NCBI RefSeq assembly: GCF_007655135.1
Contig: NC_045132.1
Span: 18,366,534-18,430,533, forward strand
Source of the DNA: Punica granatum
Taxonomy: Eukaryota > Streptophyta > Magnoliopsida > Myrtales > Lythraceae
Direction: 5' to 3'
DNA: 64,000 nucleotides
In this document: positions 35,501-47,275 of the stretch, piece by piece
Layout: every line of letters starts with the position of its first letter
Numbering within the stretch: position 1 is the stretch's first letter
Notes under the pieces: model-generated
Databases searched by the model: none
What the model was told of the DNA's origin: nothing
What the model saw: the letters and a program-made list of their open reading frames with translations, nothing else
Made by a program: the position numbers and the translations under genes

Positions 35501-36238
35501 CAGAAAAGGGTTCCAGGGTCCACCGTTCTGTAAAAATGACAAAATATGTCAAAACGACCGGCACGGAGCGTAGATACGGAATATACAGACATAAACGACC
35601 AATTTGATTCTGTTTGCTCAAGGCAAGCAAAATAAGCCCTCAAGTCTCAAAATCAACCGAATATCCCCGTGGGCAAATGCAGCATTCTTGGGCTCATTAA
35701 AGCCGATTTTTTGCGCACATTGATCAAGCGACGTTTACTTGAGCTACGAGCATTCAATGCACGAATACCTGGGGCACGAGCATTCCGGATTTTCTTCCCG
35801 AAGTCACACAAGACTCAAAGCCATTCGAGCACTTCCAAGTGTCCATCAATGTCAAAATTGGGCTCATTTGATTCGGTTTTTCACGAGCATTACCGATTTC
35901 GCAATAACTTGAACTACGGGACTCGAATTCGTGTCAAACCAGAACCAGAACTTCGCCAACTCAACCTCAAACTTTTTGGGACCCACCTTAGCTGCCCTAG
36001 GTGACGTAAAACATGTAGGACCCACCAAATCAGCTCGGCAGCCACAATCCTTTAGCCGAATTTCAAATCAAATTGGATTTTGTTTCTTCTTCTTCAAGCT
36101 AACCAAAGTCAACTCAAGCCAACTTGCAAGCCACCTAATTTGACTAATCCTCATCACTAATTGGCTCAAAAATTCGGCTAGCCACCACAATTTGCCCTAA
36201 TTGCACTTAATTTTGCAAAATGGTCCCTTAAGCACCTC

Positions 36239-36245
36239 TATATAA
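36239..36245 (+). promoter_or_regulatory. LTR core promoter (TATA box) of the nested solo LTR
   Basis: TATATAA in the context CACCTCTATATAAGCCCAAG, about 1.9 kb into the LTR, marks the likely U3/R boundary shortly downstream. Confidence 0.5.
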
Positions 36246-39200
36246 GCCCAAGTGCAAGACCACTTCTTCACAAGCTTTCTCTTCAGCATTCCACACAAAA
36301 ATTACCCCAAGAGAACCTCTCAAACATCCCTGGTCGTTCAGCCCAAATAAACCACCGAAATCCCCAAGAAATTGCCGGAAAACAAACCGTTCCACACCAA
36401 AACTGTTTTCCGGCGACCACCGACTTGACTTAACCCGAACCTTGAACTAAACACATATCCCACATTTTTTCGACCTGCCGAGTCCATTGTTGGTGTTAGT
36501 TTTGTCATTTGAGGCTTCCTACTGCCCGAACCGGACCTGTCCAGAATCAGATCGATAAACCGTTTTGGATGGCAGCCAAGATTGTGACCCGGACCAACTC
36601 TTAAACTGAATAACTTCTTGGAGATTTAACTCAAGCAAATCCTCATACACTCCCTAGGGGTCCTCTCAGAGGAAGGAGATGTCAAACAAACCTTAAAGTT
36701 TGTGGGGGTAATAAGGCGGGTTTTCTGTCGATTTATCACACGGTCCCGTTCATCGTGTTTTATTTCGGTTATTTCAACTTGTAGTGATGTACGTGCATGG
36801 ATGAATGCGTGTAATATGTCGTGCATGATGAGAAAAGGTTAGGCTCGGGATCGAGGAGAGCATCCCAACTCAAGAAAACCGAGAGATCCCGCTGGCATAC
36901 CTTTTAAGGGGCTGGGACTTTCTTGATTTCCTTAAGTCTAGATCGGACTCCTTTGCTTTGATCTTAGCCCGTTTCCATGCTTTTATGCTTTATTTGATTT
37001 GCTATTACGAGTTGTTATCTTATATGGCACGCAAAGCACAAAGAAAAATGATTAAAACCGGGATAAAGAGACCATTCCCAACTCAAAGTAACCAAGAAAT
37101 CCTGCGAGCATACCTTTTAAGGGGCTGTGACCTTCCTTGATTTAATTAAGTTAAGAGCGGTCTCTTTTCTTTGGTATGAAGTCGATTCTCGAGTTGCTTG
37201 CGGTTACATATCCGAAATTTGCCAAAAAATAGGACAAGTTAATTCAAGCAAATCGATCCGTACACCCGTGCATGAAAGGCACAAGTCCATAACCAGTAAA
37301 AGAATTGCATACACGGGAAACAGGACGTGTAACTTAGCTAAACACATCACTAACATCAAGCAAAAGTGCATAATCAACATAATAACCAATAAATGCGTCG
37401 ATGAATTACGAACGGGTATCGTTGCCCTTTTCTAAAATCCAAATTTTGCAAAACAGAGAGACACATAGTTTGATGTAAAGCATCCGGGGAAAACACGTGT
37501 ATTCTGACTAAAGATCGTGCCTAAACCTAGACTGCTTGAGTCGGAATGCAGGAGTTTTCTTTGGACCACTCTCGGGCAGACCGATCGTTCTTTTAGCTCT
37601 TACGGGGTTCAACCATAACCCTGCAGGATCCATGGGATTGGTTGACACCGATTATAGGCCGAGGTGGTCCACATCATGCAATCTCGCCACTTTCCAAAAA
37701 TTTCTTCAAAAATAAGGGCAGAGACATCATTTTTTAACTTAGCGACACCCCTAGGGTTAGCAGAACAAAAACACTACATATTGGGAGCCATTGGGTAGCC
37801 TGTGCAGGCGCAAGTTCATTTGTATCGCCTGTTCCGCCCAGTTACAGTGTTTTTGTTATCCTAGCATAGATTCAGGCACTTGAGGAATCGGGCCAAAGGC
37901 ATGACCGAGGATGTCTCGTGAAAAGTTACAAGCCGTGATGCATTCGTGGCATTCCGTGCCTTCGTTTCCTTGAGTTTGTGCGTAGAACGGGTTATTTTGT
38001 CATGAAAATACAGAAAGCGATTAATCGTGTACTTGGCATAAAACAAACATGGGAAATTAGGCAAAAAGGGATAGATTTTAGGTTTTTAGGTAAAACATGT
38101 TCTTGACATAACCTGTAATAGCCCGAATTGTCATCATGCAGAACAATTTAAAACAAACTCACGCATATAGTCGGGCTAACACTGCACACTTTCATCGTTC
38201 TGTTTAGGCTAGGAAACTGTTTGCCAAGAAACCCTGGTTCATAATTGGTTAAAACACATAAATCTGGCCTAAAAACACCACTTGTCTGCAATCACATGCT
38301 TTGTCTGTCATTTTCTGTATTTATCAGTTTTTATTTGTTTCCTTTGTTTTTTTCTATTTTTTGTCTGTTTTTGTCTATTGCTTGCTGTTTGATCGCGACT
38401 CGAGCCCGAGCCTATAAGAACACGCCTTGCACAGGGTCCAACACCCCAAATCATCGATCACGGGTTCAACGCCCATACACGGAGCGCGTATTAATTTGCT
38501 TTTCGTTTATTCAGCAAACTCACGGTGAGTATGAGTGAAATATGTGGCTTGATGCAAATCGATCGGGTCCAAGTACTGTATCACGTCTGTATTTCAATTC
38601 GAGAGCATGTAAGGTTATATTTCTGCATTTTCGTTCCGTGAATGTAAAGATCCCGGTCGATAAAGCAGAAAAGGCCTGAGCGTTTCATTGAATTTATAGT
38701 GTCAAAACGGGCAAGGAGTGTGCAACCTAATTCACGCGGTAAATAAGTAAAACTGGCAAGCCCTAGACAAACAGAGTACCGAAAGGGCATGTGGGATATA
38801 GGCCCGCACGTAATAGAACTCCCGAATTCGGAATCTCCGGTTCCACATGACCATATGCATTAACAAACTAGGTGTATTACATACCCCTAGACCCGGGTAA
38901 CTCACCAGCCCTCGACTTTCGGGTCGTAAATAGGTAATGGCGACTCCTTCTCATGCGTATCCGTCACGCATCCCCGTGAAGGTGGACACTCCCAAGCCGC
39001 GTGATCGGCTCGTGCACATGCGTACCCCAACGAGATGAAATTCAGGTGCGCACAGATCCCGTTACAGAGGAAGAGAAAACATGAAAAGAAAGAAAAAGGA
39101 GGGGCCGGTCAAAGGGACCAGCCCTTTCTGAACTTTTTTTTTTAATTCTTACAGGCGTGTTTAGGGTAGGAAAATTGATTTTTCGGAATCTGTCAGTGTT

Positions 39201-39394
39201 TTCAAAATGAGAATTTTGAAATCGCAAAATTCGAGAAATAATCGACTCTATGAGAATTTCAAATTGTATCAATAGAGACTGAGTTTAAAAACCATGAATG
39301 CTTGGGCAATTAATCAACATACTTCCCTCCGATAGGAGATGAAATGACGATTTTGTCCTCCCCTGGAGCCGTGGACCAAAACGAGGTGCTGACA

Positions 39395-39410
39395 ATATGC
39401 TCCTCTTTGG
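39395..39410 (-). other. Polypurine tract of the minus-strand element
   Basis: On the minus strand, CCAAAGAGGAGCATAT stands immediately before the LTR start at 39394, matching the tract at 772-785. Confidence 0.65.
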
Positions 39411-39881
39411 CTGTGTGTTCGAGTAGAGGATGCAGGCAAAGACTTTGAGAAGAACTCCGATTTGGCCTCGGCAACCTCCACGATACCTCCACTGGCCGTC
39501 CCTTCTACTCGTGTTTGGATAATGTCGAGTGGGGGCCATGCGAAAATGCGAGCCTATCTCTACTTACTTGAAGCATCTCCCAACACCAAGCAAAAGTAAT
39601 AAAGAGAAATGGGTTGTGCTCGGAGAAAAGAGAAGTGCAGGAGATGAGAATTTAAACTCGTGCGGGACGCAAATTGAAAGGAAACAGTCGGGATAATGAT
39701 CCTAACTGTTCAAAGAATCGTCTAATGTAAGGATAATGTTAAGATGATCTCGAGTGAATAGGAAGCGCACTATCGAAAAAGTAAAGAGGGGGTGATCCCA
39801 TTGTGTGCAGGAAGTGTTGGTTAAAGAGTAAAGTGTCTGATTGAAAAGAGTGTACAGGAAGGGTAAACTGGAAATTGAACC

Positions 39882-40207
39882 GGGATGATCCCGAGTGCGC
39901 AGAAAGCACGTGCAGAAAAGTAGACCGGGATGATCCTGGGCACACAAGAAGCACTTGTTGAAAAGTAAATCGGGATGAACCCGGACAGATAGGTAGTACT
40001 TGCAAAACAGGAAACCAAGATGATCCCAGGCGCACAGGAAAGGAAATCAGGATAATCCTAGGCGCACAGGAAATACTTGCAGAAAAGGAAATCGGGATGA
40101 TCTTGGTTGCACAAGAAGCGCTAGCGGGAAAGTAGACTGGGATGATCCCGAATGCACAGGAAGCGCTCGCTGAAAAGTAAATCGGGATGATCACGGATGC
40201 ATAGGGA
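39882..40207 (-). repeat. 45-bp tandem array in the minus-strand element
   Basis: About eight units of roughly 45 bp based on CGGGATGATCCCGGGCGCAC followed by AGGAAGCACTTGCAGAAAAG and TAAAT; one unit is shortened. It holds the same place relative to the polypurine tract and LTR as the 43-bp array at 1-590, but the unit sequence is largely different. The 45-bp period keeps a frame open on the minus strand, which I attribute to the repeat. Confidence 0.8.
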
Positions 40208-40564
40208 GCACAAGTGTGTTGGAGAATCACGCAAGGCATAGAAAATTCTTGGAATCCAAGCTAGGTGGAAGAAGAGGTGAGCTTGGCTGGATTGGGTTTG
40301 GGGAATGGCTCCTGGGATCATAGTTGTGTTTGCTAGAGACCAATTGTCATTGTGCTTAGCGGTAATGCCCCTGGTAATTGTGTTCATATGGGATGCCCCG
40401 ATCATTGTGTTCATTGGGGATGCCCCGGTCGCTTCTGACTGTAGTCGTAGGATGACGATGTAATCAAATTGATCCAGCTCTCGGGCTACCACCCTCCTTG
40501 TAGCAAGGGGAGGGAGAACCGCATGTAGTTCACTTGCAAAGGTAGGCACGACTTACCGTTGGTC

Positions 40565-40800
40565 GTGTGGGTGGCGGTGGTATTGAGTGTGCCGGGGAGA
40601 TGTTGTGTCAAGAGTGTTGATTTGTCGGAGGCCGGCGTCGCTACTGGGATGATGTTGCTTCGCCTATGACCGGCCTTGCCCCTTGGGTGGTGGTGTTTTT
40701 GATCTGCTAGACGCCAGCCTCGCCACTGGGGCGGTTATGTGATTTGCTGTAGGCAGGTCTCGCCGCCGGGGCAGTCTTGGTTCGCCAAAGGCCGGCACCA
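40565..40800 (-). repeat. Second diverged tandem repeat (about 55-60 bp)
   Basis: Four diverged units around GGCCGGCGTCGCTACTGGG, GACCGGCCTTGCCCCTTGGG, GCCAGCCTCGCCACTGGGGC and GGCAGGTCTCGCCGCCGGGG. It lies further inside the same retrotransposon interior. Confidence 0.6.
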
Positions 40801-43080
40801 TGTGATGAGTGACTCGAGCTCTAAAGATGAGCGCCTATGTATCCCGTAGGATCGGGAATCAAAGTTTGCCATAGTTCTTGAGACTTGGTCCCTGTAATCC
40901 TAGCATCATTAGTAAGTGGGGGTGAATTACTAATAACGTCTAATCACAAGAAAGCTACAAAATGGGGCGTCATCATGACTCGGGGCTCCTCATTCTCGGG
41001 TCACCTGAGCGATTCGTGAAGAGTTTTGTTTGAAAGTGCAGGTGGGTCCCCTTTTTGAAGGCCTCGCTGAGGCCTTTGGGGGGTCCTCTTGGCTATGCAT
41101 AGGCATATTGAGACATTCTCGATGATGCCCTAGCAGTTCTATCTGTTGTTCAATGCGCTAGTCGACTTTGTACCCTTCTCGATAGGTTGCCGTAGGGTGG
41201 CTGTGCTTGTAATCCGCATGAGGATTTCTATTTAGATTTGGTCAGAGTTCGGTTTAGTTATTTTCCAGAGTGTTATGATTACACTCCCGGAGATGAATGT
41301 CTAGGATTTTGGGCACTGTGGTAGCCGATTTGTAGGGTGGCTGTGTCTCATTTGGAGTTATGAAATGGACTAAGAGAAAGATGAAAGCTAGGGAAGCACG
41401 TTGCCCCAAGCTAAAATGATAGTCCGGTTCATGCTTACAGCGAGATGTACCCTCCCCTTTTCGTCTTTCTGTTTTGTGAGCTGTGCCGAACAGCTTGGAT
41501 GGTGTGCTCGGTTGCCGATTGTGCATGTGGAAGAATCCGCCTTGGACAGTTGTCGTTTATAAGAGAGCTAATCGGGAACTGTGTTGGAGTAGACAACTTG
41601 GCCACTTCTCATAGGGATCCATAGTCTGCACGGGCCTAGGAGTGAATTCAGTTTATCTTTTTCTCATTTTGTTCTCCTTTTGCTACAGTCGCCCACCTCG
41701 GGATTCGGTCGTACCCTTAAACCTAAAGGGGATGAGCTCACCTTTTGCCACGACCGCCAATCTCAGGATTTTTGGACGTGCCTCTCTTTTACCTTGGCTT
41801 TTGCCTAGGTCGCCCCAAGGGGAGTTTTCAACCTTAGGGGGCTCGATTTTTTTGTCTCTCGAGTTTGCAAGGGTGATGGGTTTGGAGGATTTGACTTCCG
41901 AGTCGACATTGTTCTGCACTTTGTCTCCATCGAGGAGCCGCGTTTGTTGCCTCCTTCGTGTTGTTTTGTTGTTTTTTTTTTCGACTTTTGGATCGACACT
42001 TCGAGGGTGTTTGGTGACCCTCAGGCTTTTTATTTTCTTTCTTTTTTTCGATTTGGAGGATGGGGATCTGTGTACCCCTTAAATTGGTATGAATTTCCTC
42101 AACTTTGTTGACGAAGTTGCTTTGATGCGCTCTACCTCGCGAAGACTTGATGCATTCTTACCCCGGCCTCATTGGTCAGATTCGGGTTTCGGAGTTTGTC
42201 TTGCGCATTTGGAAGTTGAATCAAGTGTCTTTTCTCCCTTGCAAACTTTATAAATGATTTCCCCCTATTATCTACAAAATTGTGCCCCAGGGAGTAAGTG
42301 ACCGAGGTTGCCCCGGCGTGAATGTCAGATGGGAATGTTCAAGTATATGCAGATGTTGCCAGTGGCAGGCGACTTGCACGATCTTCGTCCCTACCTGCAC
42401 TTTTAATTTTTATCTTTTCTACCAGGCATTTTTTCGATGATACTAAATCATATCCTAGTTCGTATTATTTCTAAACCAAACCGACCCCACTATGTGTTTG
42501 ACTATCAGTGAGCGACTCGTTTTATCGAGGAAGCAGCGGCTCCTAGTTCGTTTACTGCGTGGGAGCCCGCATCCCTCTCAAATTTGTTTAATTTCTAATA
42601 CTTCTGATAGAAGATGAAGTCATTTCGGGGCTGTGTTCTTCTTCTACAGGAACTCCAGCATCTCGTGGGGATCAAACTATTTGACTCCCAAGCTCCTCTC
42701 TCTCGCTAATCGAAGCTGTCAAACCCATTCTTGGAGTGACAACAACCAGTTCATCATTAGGGGAGACCCATTTCCCCAAAATGAATTCACCTTAACTAAT
42801 TTGTTTTGATTTTAATTTTTTTAATTTTGAAAATCATATATTTTTTTCCAGGTTTAAATGATAGGCTCTGGATTGGTTTGGAAATGACACAAACGATCGA
42901 TTTATCCTAGGAGTGACTAAGCGTCGTAAAAAAGATCCGTTGTTGAAAATATTAAAGTATAAGCTTGACCGAGGTCGTGGGGAGGAAAGTCAATGAGATT
43001 GAATTTTATTTCAATTTTAGGGATTTGATGAGATTGGATTTTTATCTCAATTCGGAGGATTTAGTTCTTGGTCGATTTGG
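40801..43080. other. Retrotransposon interior and its right boundary; no gene
   Basis: No frame here resembles a retrotransposon protein or a plant gene. 41640-42080 is pyrimidine-rich with an accidental open frame on plus. The transition from element to host sequence lies somewhere between about 42600 and 43080 and is not marked by a recognisable LTR end. Confidence 0.5.
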
Positions 43081-43400
43081 AGTATACGAAAGGAAGATGA
43101 TTTTTAATACGTGTATAGTTTTTTTTATTATTTCATTTTCTTTTAAGTAATTAAATTGTTCTTTATTTGACTGAACTGATATGTTATGGGTTCGATTTAA
43201 TATCAAAGCAAATCTAGTTAGTTCACGAGTGAGATTGAACGTAGAAAAGTAGATGTGTGCATGAAGAGGTGAATATTAAGATTAAAAAATTTAGGCACGT
43301 GTATGCTTAGGATCTTATGTAAGATGATCTAATGGATAAGAAAAAATAATCGTGATGGTTATTTTTGTTACCAACCGCTGTAGCATTATCCATATATATT
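43080..43400. repeat. Unit C relic of the 2OGD 3' flank
   Basis: From the ATTATTTCATTTTCTTTT stretch to ACCAACCGCTGTAGCAT the sequence is a diverged copy of the DNA following the 2OGD fragments (12390-12560 and 23990-24290), including GGTGAATATTAA and GGATCTTATGTAAG. No dioxygenase coding part is recognised upstream. Confidence 0.6.
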
Positions 43401-43928
43401 AAATCAACTTTAGAGAGATATTATCGGCCCATATGATATGACCTGAGAGGAAATCTTTTTTACGATTAATTTAGGAAAATTTATTTATTTTAAATTGAAG
43501 TATATATTTACTCAGGATTTTTTTTTTCCAAATATGAGATCAGATGGGCTTCGAATTTAGGATTTCCTTTCTAAATATGTGATCGGCCGAATTGCTTTCA
43601 ATATAGATTTGAATCCCAAAATTAATTTCCGCCTTTCCCGTTACAGATTTTAATATCTATAGGCAGATCTATCACCAGACCAGCTCAACTCTTTAGATTA
43701 ACAGCAGGCCGGGAAAGTCAATATATTTCCATTATTAATAAGTACTTCGGATTGGCTTCTACTTTAAGGCCAGACCTGTAGGCTGTAACATATCCATTTC
43801 ATATCTAGTCGATCTTAGGGAAATGAAAACGGTACGCATATGGCTTAAGAAAGTGTAACCCGATATATGTTTTACCCACAACAACATACACCGTCACCCT
43901 TCTCTTCTTTTTATTAGTATTATTATTT

Positions 43929-44065
43929 TTAGGTTACAAAGGTGGCTCAAAGCTCTGGTACAAGAAAACGAAAATAAATAAAGGGACACGTGATCTCACT
44001 AGACAATCGAACCGATAACCTCTTAATTTCTAGGGGACAGTGCATGCTATTGCACTATGCCCCTT
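43929..44065 (-). mobile_element. tRNA-derived SINE, antisense, 3' of MLP3
   Basis: Read on minus: A-box-like GCATAGTGCAATAGCATGCA, B-box-like GGTTATCGGTTCGATTG, and a 3' end at TTTGTAACCTAAAAA. It is the same type as the promoter SINEs, inserted independently downstream of MLP3. Confidence 0.55.
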
Positions 44066-44134
44066 TCTCAAATTGCTTATTTAGCACAGACTGCACACAA
44101 TAGCAATCATGCATGCAGATACGTACATGCAACA

Positions 44135-45119
44135 TTATATACCTAGTAGTGGTCCTTCGGCCCCAAATGCAGATTTCAGGTGAGAGTCAATGTCCTTGGT
44201 GACCTGAGCGCAGAACTCGAGTGTAGCATAGGGTTCGGGGACCTCCTCGCTCAGCTTCTCATACTCCAGTGTCCAGCGCGCAACTCCCCCAATCCCCTCC
44301 TTCGGAGTGGCCTGAAAGATCAGGATGAACTTCTTGTACAGTTTCGTCAGATCACCGTCGACCACTCTGAAGGTGGTGGAGCGCTTCTCATCATCAATGG
44401 CCTCAATTTTCTCCTTCGCAACCTTCCTCTCTCCATCTTAGACATTTGGACAATAAGTTACCCGCCGGGGGGGGTGGTTAGGATTTTTTTCATGTTTCAC
44501 TTGTGATATTACTTCAACGGAGGAATGGAAAACCAGAAAAAGAAAAAGAAAAAGAAAAAAAAACCAAACCAAACCAAACCCAACCCTCAAAGCCAGAGAA
44601 ACTGCAATCTAACGAACACTGTCTTCTGTACAAATAACAAATTGGATCTGGCAACCACTTTCCAAATGGATCGAATGAAAGTGTCAATACTTCGTTGATT
44701 AAGAGGTCTGTAGAACCTCAACTTTTACATAGGAAATAGTATCAAAACGAATGATCAAGCCAAAACGATTATGTTTATTAAATCATTGTATATGAATTTC
44801 ACCTGATATTAAAGCCATATATGATTGTTTTGAAAAAAAAAACTGTACTTGTTCCAGAGGACATCAAGGGATGAAATTGCTATATATATGTTACGTATGT
44901 AATGTGTGTGTGTATGTGTCCCTTACCTTCGACATAGTGCCAAGAGATTACAGAGCCGACCTTTCCCCAGTTGCCTTCATGCAACTTGCAATCTTCTAAC
45001 TTCGGAGAGGACATTTTGGGGATGTGTTGAGGCCTGCAGCTGAACAGTTTGTGGAACTTTTCTGCTGGAGATATGATCCCAACATCAATCTCCATCCTTC
45101 CGTGTACTACATGAGCCAT
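44135..45119 (-). CDS. MLP-like protein (Bet v 1 family), copy 3 (diverged)
   Basis: Exons at 45119-44927 (193 nt) and 44436-44135 (302 nt) use the same junction phase as copies 1 and 2. The intron is only 490 bp. The product is 164 residues: MAHVVHGRMEIDVGI..., the loop LHEGNWGKVGSV, then DGERKVAKEKIEAIDDEKRS, FRVVDGDLTKLYKKF and a C terminus DIDSHLKSAFGAEGPLLGI. That is eight residues longer than the other copies and past the usual family end. It has no stop or frameshift and is clearly a paralogue, not a recent duplicate. Like the others it lacks targeting signals. The different pocket and tail residues suggest it may bind something else; that is an inference. Confidence 0.88.
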
Positions 45120-45208
45120 TTTTCTTTACTTTGCTCCTAATGGAATGACTTTCTTCTTCTCTCGATATTTAGAATGCAAGTATGGTGAATGATAGAAGGA
45201 GATGAGGA

Positions 45209-45216
45209 GAATATAG
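45209..45216 (-). promoter_or_regulatory. TATA-like box of MLP3
   Basis: The minus strand reads CTCTATATTCTCC about 92 bp upstream of the start codon, inside a single copy of the conserved MLP promoter block (GTATGGTGAATGATAGAAGG on plus). MLP3 does not show the promoter duplication of MLP1 and MLP2. Confidence 0.5.
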
Positions 45217-45292
45217 AGAAAACAAGGCTATGGAGCAAACAAGTAAGGCCGTCTGCCCTTTTGTAGAAGTGGATGCGCTATTCAGTGCTAGA

Positions 45293-45465
45293 CCTTTTTT
45301 TTTCCGGTTACAAATGAGACCTATAATCATGAGTTTAGTATAATAAAATAAATTTTAATAACTAATAAAATAATATAGATAGTCCAGTCAAGAGACTCAA
45401 ACCTAGAATTTCTTTGTTACAGGTAAGGGCGTGCTATACTGGGCAACACTCTCGTGTCTCTTGTG
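45293..45465 (-). mobile_element. tRNA-derived SINE, antisense, upstream of MLP3
   Basis: It begins on plus with TTTTTTTTTCCGGTTACAAA, the complement of the 3' end seen in the other SINEs, and contains AGACTCAAACCTAGAATTTC (inverse of a B box region) and GGCGTGCTATACTGGGCAAC (inverse of an A box). It lies near the same relative place as the antisense SINE remnants upstream of MLP1 and MLP2. Confidence 0.5.
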
Positions 45466-46103
45466 TGCTGGACTTTTTGGAAATCCAATGGGTTCCAACT
45501 ATTCCAGTTGAGCCGACTCATTCCACTAAAAGGTAAAACTCACATCGAGTGAATTTTTTCCATCCACAAGACTCAAACCTAAGACCTTGCTTAAGAGAAC
45601 AAGCGTCAAACCGTTTGAATTAATACACGGTGATCTTGTGTGTTGGACTTTGAGAAGAGTGATAATTACACATGTAAGAAGAAATATAGGGAATTTTTTT
45701 TCGATGGAAAGATAGGTAGAAATTAATTGAGTTGTTTTTTTTTTTACCGCAATTAATTGAGTTGTTGAACATTAGTAAAACTATTGTTATTGATATGTTC
45801 ACCAAAATATATATACAAAACTTTGAACCCATGCTATGCGCGGTTTATTATAATTTTTTATACTGTTATAAAATCTCCTTAAATATACAATTATTTTTCA
45901 TAAAATTTAAATATATATAACTTATTTTGTGGAGTTAAAAGAATTTTTGTAATTTAATATTAAATAATAAAATTAATAATTAGAAAAGTAGCGGGAAGAG
46001 GAGAGAAAACAGATTTCCGGTGGAAAAGAGAGAGAGGAGAGAGGGAGAAAAGTTGGGAAGTTTCTGGAGAAATATCAGGTCGTGAACAATTAAAATAATT
46101 TAT

Positions 46104-46192
46104 ATTACACCCATGGTATGCATGGTGAAATATAAAATATTTAGGATGTTAAAGATAAAAATTTCACCAGGCAAAAAACTCATGGGTGTAAT
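46104..46192. repeat. Small inverted repeat / hairpin
   Basis: ATTACACCCATG at the left is inverted at the right (CATGGGTGTAAT), with a second inner pair (TGGTGAAAT with ATTTCACCA). It might be a small MITE fragment or a hairpin; no target duplication was recognised. Confidence 0.6.
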
Positions 46193-46199
46193 ATTTTTC

Positions 46200-46284
46200 G
46201 CCTTCAAATGGTTGAGTAAAAGAATAATTTAGAAGCAAATATCCCAAATTCTCAAACTATGCACTCGTTTACTCATTTGAAGGC
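46200..46284. repeat. Small inverted repeat
   Basis: GCCTTCAAATGGTTGAGTAAA and GTTTACTCATTTGAAGGC form imperfect inverted ends around about 45 bp. It directly follows the hairpin at 46104-46192. Confidence 0.55.
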
Positions 46285-47275
46285 ACAATTAAAACATAAA
46301 GAAAAATAAAATAAGCGAGGTGAGTGAGAGGGAGGAAGCAACGGACTCCGTGGGATACGGCTGGGAAAGTTGAGAGAAGACGCGCAAGAAGAGAAAAGAG
46401 CTCAAAATTTGAACAATATCACAACTCTATTTCTACATTTATTCTTTTGTTTAATTTTCCTCCAATAAAATATCAAGGCCAATTAGCCAAAATCAAATAA
46501 AAATTAATTACTGGGGACACCAAGTCTGTCCTTCATATAGTAGTATAGATACTAAATTTATTTTAATTTCCTTCTAATTAATTTAGCGGTTCTTAATTTT
46601 TTATCTTCTTTATGTAATTGGCTCTTTCTCCAATTTGTAATATAGATGTAAATATATATTGTTGAGATAAAATAGTTCATATAGTTGTATTAATGATTTT
46701 CAATAATATAATATAAATATGGATTTTCCATCATAAAGATATGATCATATGTCGTGTAAATAGAAATTAATTGACCGTATACGTAGGTGACCCCTATAAG
46801 AGACACCTTTTTTTTGGGTTGCAAGGGAGCCTCAGGGGTTTCTCATTCTCCGATAGTTTACATTCCTAAATTAACACTAAATAACAGTGTTATCAGAACT
46901 GGATCGGACATCGAACCAGCCGAGCTATAGGTTCATGAGTTTATGAATTCAACCGGGAATTTGATGGGTCAGACCGCATATTTAATTATAAAATTAATAA
47001 TATTTATTATTTAAAGAAAATAATATAAAATATAAGAAAATAATAATATAGATTAAGAAAATCAGAGGCCTCTGGTCCACTGGTCATAATAAAATTGACC
47101 CATGAATCATTTCTGTTCAACTCAGCTCAGAGTAGTAAAGTAAAGATCGAGCTTTTCTGCTCAACTAAGCAATAGCTCGAAATACCAATAAAGGTTATAT
47201 TGCCACAATCATCGACTGAAACGAATACCGGTTCTATTAATTACAAATCCCAATTGAAATAGACTCCATTGAAGG

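Larger units (their letters stand above)
34315..39054 (+). mobile_element. Nested solo LTR (subfamily C, 4,740 bp) with GATCC target duplication
   Basis: It starts TATCAGTACCCCATTGTGAT, a one-base variant of the TGTCAG start, and ends CAGGTGCGCACA. It is flanked by perfect GATCC at 34310-34314 and 39055-39059, and the uninterrupted target can be seen in the relative at about 56287. A TATA box (TATATAA, 36239-36245) lies mid-LTR in the expected orientation. Its 5' half does not resemble subfamilies A or B; its last 2.4 kb does. A solo LTR is what unequal recombination between the two LTRs of an element leaves. No gene is inside; frames at 35669-36143 and 37127-37435 have no recognisable homology. 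Confidence 0.9.
30072..39394 (-). repeat. 3' LTR, subfamily B, interrupted by a nested LTR
   Basis: The two arms, 30072-34314 and 39060-39394, form an LTR of about 4,578 bp once the insertion and one copy of the 5-bp target duplication are discounted. The left arm is the reverse complement of the shared 3' portion seen at 3200-4810 and 36700-39054. The arm at 32800-34100 is purine-rich on plus (GAGAG, GTGAGCTGAG), the complement of the CAGCTC-rich tract of subfamily A. The closest copy is at 52259-56926. Long frames over the purine-rich part are compositional. Confidence 0.75.
30072..42650 (-). mobile_element. Large-LTR retrotransposon remnant, minus strand (3' LTR plus part of interior)
   Basis: On the minus strand the 3' LTR occupies 39394-30072 (TGTCAGCACC... 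to ...GTCCGCACA), interrupted by a nested solo LTR. The polypurine tract is at 39395-39410 and the interior continues rightward. The interior contains a 45-bp array (39882-40207) and a second diverged array (about 40565-40800). From there to about 42650 I find no gag, protease, reverse transcriptase or integrase, so the element is either a non-autonomous derivative or lost its coding part. No 5' LTR or primer-binding site was found, and the right edge is only bracketed by the unit C homology that starts by about 43080. Confidence 0.65.
45466..47270. other. AT-rich interval without a gene
   Basis: No supported frame. It contains two small inverted repeats (46104-46192 and 46200-46284), a repeat-like segment at about 46880-46990, and from about 47035 the duplicated 3' flank of the XTH pseudogenes. 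Confidence 0.6.

Noticed and set aside
39739..40549. Minus-strand frames of 166 and 142 codons with a repeated SxFTFQQV-like pattern
   Set aside because: Produced by the 45-bp tandem array and adjacent sequence; no similarity to retrotransposon proteins.
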